Source: Deltaproteobacteria bacterium
GTDB taxonomy: Bacteria > Myxococcota_A > UBA9160 > SMWR01
Direction of reading: 5' to 3'
NCBI GenBank assembly: GCA_019313605.1
Contig: JAFDAW010000164.1
Span: 1-6,338 of the forward strand
DNA: 6,338 bases
Shown: positions 1 to 6,282 of the stretch, one piece after another
Numbering within the stretch: position 1 is the stretch's first letter
Layout of the letters: each line of letters begins with the position of its first letter
Notes under the pieces: model-generated
What the model was told of the DNA's origin: nothing
Seen by the model: only the letters and a program-made list of their open reading frames with translations
Database searches by the model: none
Translations under genes and position numbers: made by a program

Positions 1-213
1 GACTACCCGGATGGGGACGTGTTGCTCACTGCCTTCCGTCACGTTCTGCGGGTGGGTGAGCACCCTGTTCGGATGGCGGAGACCTCGCGGGCGTCGACCC
101 TGCACGGCGGTCTGCGCTCCGTCTATTACGTCTACAAGATGCTGCTCTCCACCTTCACCGCCACGGCGCGCCCGGCGCGCGACGTCGCGAACCAGGAGGC
201 CGACCGGCCATGA
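1..213 (+). CDS. C-terminal end of a family 2 glycosyltransferase (polyprenyl-phosphate sugar synthase type), 5' truncated by the window
   Basis: Frame 1 is open from the first base to the TGA at 211-213, giving 70 residues of a gene that begins upstream. The tail has the pattern VGEHPVRM followed by a Ser/Thr-rich stretch, then GGLRSVYYVYKMLLSTF. This matches the usual end of GT2 enzymes related to dolichyl/undecaprenyl-phosphate sugar synthases, where 'EVPVRMxxRxxGxSS' is followed by 'RSxYYMxKVLLA'. Such enzymes move a sugar from a nucleotide donor to a polyprenyl phosphate at the inner face of the membrane. The catalytic domain (DxD and acceptor motifs) lies outside the window, so the sugar cannot be judged. 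The stop codon overlaps the start of the DUF2304 gene, a partner often found directly after this kind of GT2, and this strengthens the call. Family assignment rests on the tail and the neighbour only. Confidence 0.62.
   Translation, partial: DYPDGDVLLTAFRHVLRVGEHPVRMAETSRASTLHGGLRSVYYVYKMLLSTFTATARPARDVANQEADRP
194..199 (+). promoter_or_regulatory. Shine-Dalgarno site for the DUF2304 gene
   Basis: AGGAGG lies inside the last codons of the glycosyltransferase, 10 bases before the ATG at 210. It is a full match to the anti-SD core. It fixes the DUF2304 start and shows that this gene is read from the same transcript as the glycosyltransferase. Confidence 0.7.
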
Positions 214-629
214 ACGAGCCACTGACTCCCGAACAACTCCGCGAAGTGTTCTTGGCCGCCACGGATCCCGGTAGCGCGAGAGTGCTCGCGCTCACCTGCA
301 GCCTGTTGCTCGTCTCAGTGGTGCTGTGGCTCGTCTACCGGCGTGGATTGCGCGAGGAGTACACGCCGATCTGGATGGGTGTCGCGCTCGCCCTGGTACT
401 GGTGAGCGTGCGCTTGGATTGGCTCTACGCGCTGACCCGTGCGATCGGTGCGTGGACGCCGAGTTCGTTGATCTTCTTCCTGGGCGAGGTCTTTCTCGTC
501 GTGATCTGCCTCAACTATGCGGTGCGCCTGTCGCGTACCGGAGTGGAGATCAAGAACCTGGCACAGGAGGTCGCGCTCCTGCGCGCGCGGCTCGAGCGGA
601 TGGATCCAGGGGGACGGTTGACGGGCTGA
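210..629 (+). CDS. DUF2304 family small membrane protein, glycosyltransferase partner
   Basis: A 139-residue protein with three hydrophobic segments at about residues 25-43, 53-75 and 85-107, followed by a heptad-like charged helix at about 107-131 (RLSRTGVEIKNLAQEVALLR). The RRGLREEYTPIWM stretch after the first segment and the RLSR-to-LLRARLE end are typical of DUF2304. Family members are about 110-140 residues long and commonly sit immediately downstream of a GT2 glycosyltransferase; their biochemical role is not established. Here the start overlaps the upstream stop as ATGA, with AGGAGG ten bases before it, so the two products are probably made together and may form a complex in the inner membrane. 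A helper role in holding or flipping the lipid-linked sugar is inference. No truncation is visible. No terminator is seen in the 148 bases before the next gene. Confidence 0.82.
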   Translation: MNEPLTPEQLREVFLAATDPGSARVLALTCSLLLVSVVLWLVYRRGLREEYTPIWMGVALALVLVSVRLDWLYALTRAIGAWTPSSLIFFLGEVFLVVICLNYAVRLSRTGVEIKNLAQEVALLRARLERMDPGGRLTG

Positions 630-777
630 GCGCGTAGCTGCGTTCGCCGGCCATCGCCTCGGCACGTCGGTAGACTAGGGGAGCGACGAGAACGCCGAGA
701 GGATCGGCTCGCGTCGACGCCCGCTTTGCCATCACTTCGAATGCGCGGAAGCGAATAGGGGAGCAGAGTCCGGGCGA

Positions 778-2703
778 ATGTGGAGACCCTGGTTTCTGGT
801 AGCGGTCGGCGCACTGCTCTACGCCAACAGCTTGTCCGCGCCATTCCTCTTCGACGATCTCGATTGGATCCGTCATGATCGCCTGGGCGCACTCTGGCCT
901 CCGGCTGCCGCATTGGGTGATGGCAGCCGCCCCATCCTGAATCTCTCCCTGGCTCTCAACTACGCGCTGGGCGGGATGGACCCCACCGGTTATCGCGTCG
1001 TCAACTTGTTCGTGCACCTACTCGCGGCGCTTGCCCTATACGGCGTCGTGCGCCGCACCTTCATGCGTCGCGCCCCGTCCGGGCGCGGTGCAGACTCGGC
1101 CGCTGCGCTGGCGTTTGCGGTGGCGCTCTTGTGGATCGCGCATCCGCTGGCGACGCAGGCCGTGACCTACGTGATCCAGCGCGCCGAGTCGCTGATGGCG
1201 CTCTTCTATCTGCTGACCCTGTATTGCGTGATTCGAAGCGACGAGAGTGAGCGCCGCGTGGCGTGGGGGCTAGGGGCAGTCGCGTGCTGTGCGCTCGGTA
1301 TGCAAACGAAGGAGGTGATGGTAACCGCACCTCTGGTTGCGCTGCTCTACGACCGCACGTTTCTCGCGGGGTCGTTCGCCGCGGCGTTGCGCTCGAGAGG
1401 AGCGCTCTACGCCGGGCTCGCCGCGACGTGGCTGCTGCTGTTGCGCGTCGATCCGAGCACCCTGAGTGGAGGTTCGGCCTGGGCTGGATTCGGTCTACCC
1501 GAACTCAGCGCGATGGAGTACGCGCGCTCGCAGCCGGGTGTCATCCTCCACTACTTGCGGCTCTGCTTCTGGCCGCATCCGTTGGTGCTCGACTACGGCT
1601 GGCCCGTGGCCGATGAATTCGGCGCCATTCTCGGGTCGACCGCGCTGCTCGCGGCCCTCGGCATGGCAACGCTTTGGGCGCTCTGCCGCGTGCCGCCACT
1701 GGGATTCCTCGGCGCGTGTTTCTTCCTCGTGTTGGCGCCGACGTCGAGCGTGATGCCGATCGTCGATCTCGCCTTCGAGCACCGGATGTATCTCCCGCTC
1801 GCTGCGGTGGTGGTGGCCGTCGTCGTGGCGGCGGATACCGCAATCTCGCGGTTGTCGGCGCCCGCGTGGGTGGGTGGCGCACTGCTCGTCGTGATTGCGG
1901 TGTCGCTCTCAGCGGCGACGGTGTCGCGCAACCGGGACTATCGCAGTGCGGAAGTGATGTGGCGGACGGTCGTGGACGCGGTACCCGAGAACTCCCGCGG
2001 TCAGCGGAATCTCGGCGTGGCATTGATGGGGTTGGATCGCAATGAGGAAGCGCTCTTCTACTTACAGGAAGCGATCGCACTCAACCCGCAAACCCCCTAC
2101 GCGCGCGTCAATCTCGCCGTAGCGCTCATCGCCCTCGGACAGGCCGACGCTGCGGAAGCGCATCTCCGCGATGCGCTCAAAATGCTCCCCAGCTACGCGG
2201 ACGCGCACAGTAACTACGGTCAGTTGCTGCAGCGGCGCGGCGAACTCGAGGCGTCCCTTCGCCACCTTCGAGCAGCGGTCCACTACGGCCCGAGCGATGT
2301 ACTTGCACAATTGAACCTGGCCAACGTGCTGATGCGCATCGGTCGAAGTGATGAGGCCTTGCACTACTTCCGCAAGGCGACGCAGCTTGACCCCTACATG
2401 CCGAAACCGCTGGCCGGTGCAGCCTGGATTCTCGCGACCCACCCCGACCCAAGCGTCCGCAACCCGACCGAGGCGGTGCGTCTCGCGGAGCGGGCTGCGG
2501 AGTTGTCGAGCTGGCAGGATTCCGTCGTCTTGTCGGCCCTGGCGACGGCCTACGACGCGGCGGGCCAGCGCGACCGCGCCATAGGAGCGACGGAGCAGGC
2601 CTTGCAGCGGGCTACGGAGCTGGGCGCGACGGGCGAGGTACAGCGGACTCGCGCCCAGCTCGAGCGTTACCGGGCTGACGCGGCGAATTCGGCGTCCCCG
2701 TGA
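778..2703 (+). CDS. TMTC-like polytopic membrane protein with C-terminal TPR array (putative GT-C glycosyltransferase)
   Basis: This 641-residue protein has about eleven hydrophobic segments over residues 5-382, then TPR repeats to about 615. It shows the marks of the TMTC/GT-C group: an acidic FDDLDW motif (25-30) in the first external loop, RPILNLSLALNYALGG (51-66), WIAHPL (119-124), QRAES (134-138), TKEVMVTAPLVALLYD (177-192), PLVLDYGWP (268-276) and PTSSVMPIVDLAFEHRMYLP (321-340). TPRs of exactly 34 residues cover 406-439, 440-473, 474-507 and 508-541. A fifth has an insert (about 542-580), and a sixth covers 581-615. Eukaryotic TMTC enzymes use dolichyl-phosphate mannose to O-mannosylate proteins, with the TPRs on the lumenal side, so a periplasmic TPR array is expected here. 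Donor and acceptor are unknown. ATG 778 is the only usual start after the in-frame TAG at 676; a weak SD (AGGGGAG, 757-763) lies 14 bases before it. It could share a transcript with DUF2304. Confidence 0.8.
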   Translation: MWRPWFLVAVGALLYANSLSAPFLFDDLDWIRHDRLGALWPPAAALGDGSRPILNLSLALNYALGGMDPTGYRVVNLFVHLLAALALYGVVRRTFMRRAPSGRGADSAAALAFAVALLWIAHPLATQAVTYVIQRAESLMALFYLLTLYCVIRSDESERRVAWGLGAVACCALGMQTKEVMVTAPLVALLYDRTFLAGSFAAALRSRGALYAGLAATWLLLLRVDPSTLSGGSAWAGFGLPELSAMEYARSQPGVILHYLRLCFWPHPLVLDYGWPVADEFGAILGSTALLAALGMATLWALCRVPPLGFLGACFFLVLAPTSSVMPIVDLAFEHRMYLPLAAVVVAVVVAADTAISRLSAPAWVGGALLVVIAVSLSAATVSRNRDYRSAEVMWRTVVDAVPENSRGQRNLGVALMGLDRNEEALFYLQEAIALNPQTPYARVNLAVALIALGQADAAEAHLRDALKMLPSYADAHSNYGQLLQRRGELEASLRHLRAAVHYGPSDVLAQLNLANVLMRIGRSDEALHYFRKATQLDPYMPKPLAGAAWILATHPDPSVRNPTEAVRLAERAAELSSWQDSVVLSALATAYDAAGQRDRAIGATEQALQRATELGATGEVQRTRAQLERYRADAANSASP

Positions 2704-2713
2704 CGCCTGCGAG

Positions 2714-4102
2714 CTACTCGACGTAGCCGAGCGCGCGCAGTCGCTCGATCGTCTCCGCATCGGCGCGCGGCGCCACTTTGGGTGCGTCGATGCGCAATCC
2801 CTCTCGGAAGCCTTTCGGCAGACCTCCGGGATCGGGGTCACGATCGAATAGATCGATCAATTCTCGAGCGACCTCTTCGGGGTTTGACGGATCCCAAGGC
2901 TGTGGTTTCTGCTCGGCGGGATCTGCACCCAGATCGAAGTGCCATCGGCTTCGCGTCTTCTTCTTGCCCGCCCCGGCCTTCGCGACCCATTTCTGGTCGT
3001 TCCGAATGGCCGCCCGGATCAGAGACTTTCCCCCACCCCCCTCGGCGAAGACGGTGCGGTCCTTCGGGATGGCCGTGCGCTGCTGCAACGCAACACCGTT
3101 GAGCGCGGTGTCGGGCCTGGCACCCGCGAAGTGCAATATCGTGGGCACCAGATCGATTCCCGAAACCAAAGCATCTCGTCGTCCCGGCTCCACTCCGGGT
3201 CCTCGGATCATCAGCGGGACGCGGATGATTTCCTCAAAGACCTGGTAGCCGTGCGTGAACCAGCGCTCTCGCTCGAGCATGCTCTCACCGTGATCAGCGA
3301 CAAAGATCAGCAACGCCTCGTCGAGTTCACGCTGCACGCCGTAGCCGGTGAGCAGGCGTCCGACTGCGGTGTCCATGTGCGCGATTTCCTCGTCGTAGCG
3401 ATCGACGTAATCGAGGGCGTCATCGACGCCGGGCTCGAGCTGGTAAGGGTTGATCCGCTTTCGGTCGAATTTTACGAAGCCCTCGTGCTCGAACGAGGCG
3501 TATTCCGGACTGGGCGGCTGGTAGGGAGGGTGCGGGTCCATGTAGTGCATCCAGAGGAAGAGCGGCCGTTCCGGATCGCGATGCTCCGCGATCCAGAGCA
3601 GTGCAGCGTCGGTGGTTCGCGACCCCTTGCGCTCGAAGATCCTCAGGTTCGACGCGACTTCATCGACGTGATCGTCGTAGTGGTCGAAGTGTCGGGCCAT
3701 CCCCATCGCCTCATCGGTGAGTACGATGCTAGAAACGAATGCCGCGGTTTGGTACGCGGCGGGCAGCAGGTCCGTCACGAGTCGCACGTCGTCCGACACG
3801 AGTTGATAGAATTTCCGTACGCCGTGTTCGTGCGGGAGTTGACCGGTCAGGATACTGGCGATGCTCGGCGAGGTATTCGCATTCGTCGCGTAGGCGCGTT
3901 CGAAGATCGCCGCATCGGAGAAGTGGTGGTCGATGTTGGGGCTCGCTGCGCGTTCGTATCCGTACAGCCCCAGGTGATCGGGGCGCAACGTGTCGACGGT
4001 GATCAGCAGGATGTCACCTGCGGGCTGTGGCGAGCATGCGCACAGTGTGAACAGCGCGAGAGCGATGTACCGGGGAAGTCGTTGGATGGGCGTCGGATCC
4101 AC
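2714..4102 (-). CDS. Sulfatase-fold (alkaline phosphatase superfamily) lipoprotein with a Thr active-site position
   Basis: A 462-residue protein on the minus strand. The N-terminus (RLPRYIALALFTLCAC|S) is a short signal with an LCAC lipobox, Cys23 being the lipidated residue and Ser at +2 favouring the outer membrane; Cys at -2 is unusual. The fold is clear: LLITVDTLRPDHLGLYGY (32-49, metal ligand Asp37), TSPSIASILTG (77-87), WMHYMDPHPPY (184-194), VADHGES (268-274), THGY (283-286), RVPLMIRGPG (294-303) and the terminal LRALGYVE. In true sulfatases the signature is CxPxR or SxPxR. Here the modifiable position is Thr77 and Arg is replaced by Ile81, so formylglycine cannot form. The Asp/Thr/Asp-His set resembles phosphotransferases such as LtaS or EptA, although those proteins are membrane-anchored. 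A Gly/Lys-rich stretch (about 376-385) near the C-terminus is a probable surface loop. The start is GTG, bounded by an in-frame TAA ten bases upstream, with no visible SD. Substrate unknown. Confidence 0.85.
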   Translation of the reverse strand: MDPTPIQRLPRYIALALFTLCACSPQPAGDILLITVDTLRPDHLGLYGYERAASPNIDHHFSDAAIFERAYATNANTSPSIASILTGQLPHEHGVRKFYQLVSDDVRLVTDLLPAAYQTAAFVSSIVLTDEAMGMARHFDHYDDHVDEVASNLRIFERKGSRTTDAALLWIAEHRDPERPLFLWMHYMDPHPPYQPPSPEYASFEHEGFVKFDRKRINPYQLEPGVDDALDYVDRYDEEIAHMDTAVGRLLTGYGVQRELDEALLIFVADHGESMLERERWFTHGYQVFEEIIRVPLMIRGPGVEPGRRDALVSGIDLVPTILHFAGARPDTALNGVALQQRTAIPKDRTVFAEGGGGKSLIRAAIRNDQKWVAKAGAGKKKTRSRWHFDLGADPAEQKPQPWDPSNPEEVARELIDLFDRDPDPGGLPKGFREGLRIDAPKVAPRADAETIERLRALGYVE

Positions 4103-4150
4103 AGCGAAACGTTAGCAGCCCGCACAGGGTCGATTCATGTCGAGCGAGTG

Positions 4151-4171
4151 CCACTGGTGGAAGTCCAGTGG
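4151..4171. repeat. Inverted repeat, candidate operator between divergent sulfatase-fold genes
   Basis: CCACTGG (4151-4157) and CCAGTGG (4165-4171) are perfect reverse complements separated by 7 bases. A third partial copy, CACTGG, follows at 4179-4184. There is no T-run, and the site lies between two outward-reading genes, so a terminator is unlikely. A dimeric repressor or activator site serving one or both promoters is the simplest reading. No regulator gene is visible in the window. Confidence 0.4.
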
Positions 4172-4186
4172 GTCTGGTCACTGGGC

Positions 4187-4192
4187 ATTGTA
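4187..4192 (-). promoter_or_regulatory. Possible -10 element for the minus-strand sulfatase-fold gene
   Basis: On the minus strand this reads TACAAT, five of six bases of the TATAAT consensus. No good -35 is found at 16-18 bases (CCATCC at 17). If used, transcription would begin near 4180 and the inverted repeat would lie just downstream of the start, a position suited to repression. This would leave an untranslated leader of about 78 bases. Confidence 0.2.
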
Positions 4193-4231
4193 GGACTGTT
4201 GATTGCGGCGGATGGTGGGGTGGCGGTTCCT

Positions 4232-4260
4232 TTGGAAGTGGTTGTCTTGTATCTTATGAA
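4232..4260 (+). promoter_or_regulatory. Possible sigma70-type promoter for the TPR sulfatase-fold gene
   Basis: TTGGAA (4232-4237) and TATGAA (4255-4260) are separated by 17 bases, and each matches four of six consensus positions. The stretch is more AT-rich than its surroundings. Transcription would start near 4267, giving a short leader that contains GGAGG at 4277-4281. The exact host sigma factor preference is unknown. Confidence 0.33.
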
Positions 4261-4276
4261 ATTGCGCACGGGTGTT

Positions 4277-4281
4277 GGAGG
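4277..4281 (+). promoter_or_regulatory. Shine-Dalgarno site deciding the start of the TPR sulfatase-fold gene
   Basis: GGAGG is the only good SD in this leader. It lies 11 bases before GTG 4293 and 5 before TTG 4287. The other candidate, GTG 4272, would sit upstream of it with no SD of its own. It therefore favours a start at 4293 (or 4287). Confidence 0.45.
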
Positions 4282-4292
4282 TCTGGTTGCGA

Positions 4293-6278
4293 GTGGTCGT
4301 TGACCTATGCGTTCGTTGGATCGCGTGCTTGGCGACGATCAAATCTCCGCGCCGGGCCGCCGTTCTACTCGCAGTCTGTGTATCGGTGTTCGGTAGCCGT
4401 GCAGAGGCGCAAATCGATTCCACAAGAATCGGATCCGATGCCTCGAGCATCCTCCTGGTTACCTTCGACACGGTCCGGGCCGATCGAATCGGCGCCTATG
4501 GTTACTTGCCGGCCAGGACACCGACGCTCGACGGGCTTGCGGCGCGGGGAATACTGTTCGAGTCAGCGGTCAGCGCTACGCCGACCACGCTTCCGTCCCA
4601 TGCTTCGATTCTCACCGGAACCTATCCATCCGCTCACGGTGTTCACGACAACGGTGTCTTTGCGCTCGAGCGCGATGCCGTGCTGATCTCCGAAGTATTT
4701 CAGCAACGCGGATTTCGTACAGCAGCCTTCGTTGGGACGTACATTCTCGACGCGAGTTTCGGATTGGATCAGGGTTTCGAAGCCTATCGGGGGCCGGCGT
4801 CGACGCTGGAATTCCGGATGCACGAAGCCCGGCGCTCTGCCAACGAGGTGGTTGATGATGCGATCTCCTGGTTCGAGCAACTCGATCGCGGCGAGCGCTT
4901 CTTTGTCTGGGTTCACTTCTACGATCCCCACCGCCCGCTTGCCGAACGCGATGCGGGGGGCCGCAAGATCGAAAATCCCTACGACTTCGCGATCAGCGCC
5001 TGTGATCGGGAACTCGGGCGCTTGCTGCGCTTCATCGATTCGCGGGGGCTGGCCGAGAATCTGCTGACCGTCGTGACAGCGGATCACGGCGAATCCAACG
5101 GCGAACACGGAGAGTCGACTCACGGCGTCTTCGTCTACCAGAGCGCGATGCGCGTACCGTTGATCTTTTCTGGAGGGCCACTGGCCGAGCAAAAGGGTGT
5201 TCGCGTCAATCGCACCGTCACGAACGCCGCAATTGTGCCCACCCTCTTGAATTTCGCGGGCCTCCCGGAGACGGAGATGCCCGCGGTTCGACTCCGCACT
5301 CTCTTGACGACAGAGACTGGGGGCACCCCCTCTGCAAACGCTGCACCGATTCTGCTGCAGAGCCTGACTCCCTATTACAACTATCGCTGGCGCGGGCTTC
5401 GCGGCGTCTTGTGGCGGGAGTATAAGCTCGTTCACGGATCCACTCCGGAACTCTACGCCTTGAAGGAGGATCCGGGCGAGCTGGCTGATGTTGCCGATAA
5501 ACGCTCCGACCTCGTCGCTGAATTGAGCCGTCAACTCGAGAATCTCGTCGCAGAACACGCGCCGCTCGGCTGGGCGGCGAGTCGTACCGTTACAGCGGAC
5601 GAAACCGAGCTGCTTGCCTCGCTGGGATACGCCGAACATTACACCGGAGAGGATCCCTTTGACCCCACGCTCCCCGACCCTCGCGATCGGATCGGCGACA
5701 TCGAACTCATCAATGAAGCGGGCCGCAATTTCAGGCTCTGGGGCGAGCTTTCTACCCAGTACGCGACGGCCTGGCAGCGAGATCAGAACGGGCGACATTT
5801 TCTCGAAAAAGCGCGCGCACTCGTGTTGGAACTCCGAGAGCGTAATCCCCGGGACCCGTCGATTCCGATGCTACTCGGCGCCATCGAGAGTGAACTGAGA
5901 AATTACGACGCCGCGATTCCGCTATTGGAGCAGGCGGCGCGGGAAAGCCCCTTGGAGCCCGTGCAGCGCGCGAGATTGGCCGATACCTACGCAAAGGCGC
6001 AACGCCCGGACGATGCCATTCGCGAGATGCAAAAAGCGATCGATCTCGATCCCGAGCAAAGCGCCTACCATCAGATGCTGATCGGCTACGCGCTACAGGC
6101 GCAGAGATTCGACGATGCACTTCGATCGATGGATCGGTACGTCGGGGCGATGAAGGACGGAAGCCCCGAGCACCGCAATGCAACCAGTTGGGTTGCCGAA
6201 CAAAAACGGCGGATTCCGGCAGGCGACAGGCGTTCGGCGCCGAAGTCTACGGCGGAGTCCAATGACGGGCCGCTATGA
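4293..6278 (+). CDS. Exported sulfatase-fold (alkaline phosphatase superfamily) protein with C-terminal TPR repeats
   Basis: A 661-residue protein if read from GTG 4293; the frame opens at GTG 4272 after a TGA at 4257 (668 residues). The signal peptide has a KSPRR n-region, the core AAVLLAVCVSVFG and an AEA|Q cleavage site after residue 39, so the product is periplasmic or secreted. Catalytic core: LLVTFDTVRADRIGAYGY (54-71, metal ligand Asp59), TLPSHASILTG (99-109), WVHFYDPH (206-213), TADHGES (262-268), THGVF (276-280) and RVPLIF (287-292), ending at LASLGYAE (441-448). The formylglycine position is Thr99 and the signature Arg is His103, so classical sulfatase chemistry is not expected. TPR-like 34-residue repeats cover 523-556, 557-590 and 591-624, with a degenerate helical pair before them (about 480-520). 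The polar tail is Ser/Arg/Lys-rich. Related 'sulfatase plus TPR' proteins are common in environmental bacteria but have no assigned substrate. It is transcribed divergently from the lipoprotein paralogue. Confidence 0.85.
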   Translation: MVVDLCVRWIACLATIKSPRRAAVLLAVCVSVFGSRAEAQIDSTRIGSDASSILLVTFDTVRADRIGAYGYLPARTPTLDGLAARGILFESAVSATPTTLPSHASILTGTYPSAHGVHDNGVFALERDAVLISEVFQQRGFRTAAFVGTYILDASFGLDQGFEAYRGPASTLEFRMHEARRSANEVVDDAISWFEQLDRGERFFVWVHFYDPHRPLAERDAGGRKIENPYDFAISACDRELGRLLRFIDSRGLAENLLTVVTADHGESNGEHGESTHGVFVYQSAMRVPLIFSGGPLAEQKGVRVNRTVTNAAIVPTLLNFAGLPETEMPAVRLRTLLTTETGGTPSANAAPILLQSLTPYYNYRWRGLRGVLWREYKLVHGSTPELYALKEDPGELADVADKRSDLVAELSRQLENLVAEHAPLGWAASRTVTADETELLASLGYAEHYTGEDPFDPTLPDPRDRIGDIELINEAGRNFRLWGELSTQYATAWQRDQNGRHFLEKARALVLELRERNPRDPSIPMLLGAIESELRNYDAAIPLLEQAARESPLEPVQRARLADTYAKAQRPDDAIREMQKAIDLDPEQSAYHQMLIGYALQAQRFDDALRSMDRYVGAMKDGSPEHRNATSWVAEQKRRIPAGDRRSAPKSTAESNDGPL

Positions 6279-6282
6279 TGCG

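Noticed and set aside
711..720. Perfect 10-bp palindrome GCGTCGACGC in the gap before the TMTC-like gene
   Set aside because: Palindromes of this length are expected several times by chance in 6.3 kb of GC-rich DNA, and no promoter is aligned with it.
726..758. TTGCCA, a near-consensus -35 box, ahead of the TMTC-like gene
   Set aside because: No acceptable -10 lies at 16-18 bases. The closest, GAATAG, is 21 bases away and matches poorly. The gene may be read through from DUF2304.
630..777. Possible terminator or small RNA between the DUF2304 and TMTC-like genes
   Set aside because: The gap shows no stem-loop followed by a T-run and no recognisable RNA structure; only a weak SD near its end is supported.
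2939..4303. A 454-codon plus-strand open frame lying across the minus-strand sulfatase-fold gene
   Set aside because: It shares codon boundaries with the real gene in antisense, where stops arise only from sense TTA, CTA or TCA codons, which are rare in GC-rich genes. It has no recognisable domain, while the opposite strand has a full motif set.
4256..4303. A 15-codon frame (MKLRTGVGGLVASGR) in the leader of the TPR sulfatase-fold gene, possible leader peptide
   Set aside because: No SD precedes the ATG, there is no attenuator-like hairpin or run of regulatory codons, and the predicted transcription start lies inside or after it. Chance is the simpler explanation.
4563..5798. A 411-codon minus-strand open frame across the TPR sulfatase-fold gene
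   Set aside because: It has the same codon-register antisense effect as the previous case. Its translation shows no family motif, signal or RBS, and the plus strand is clearly coding.
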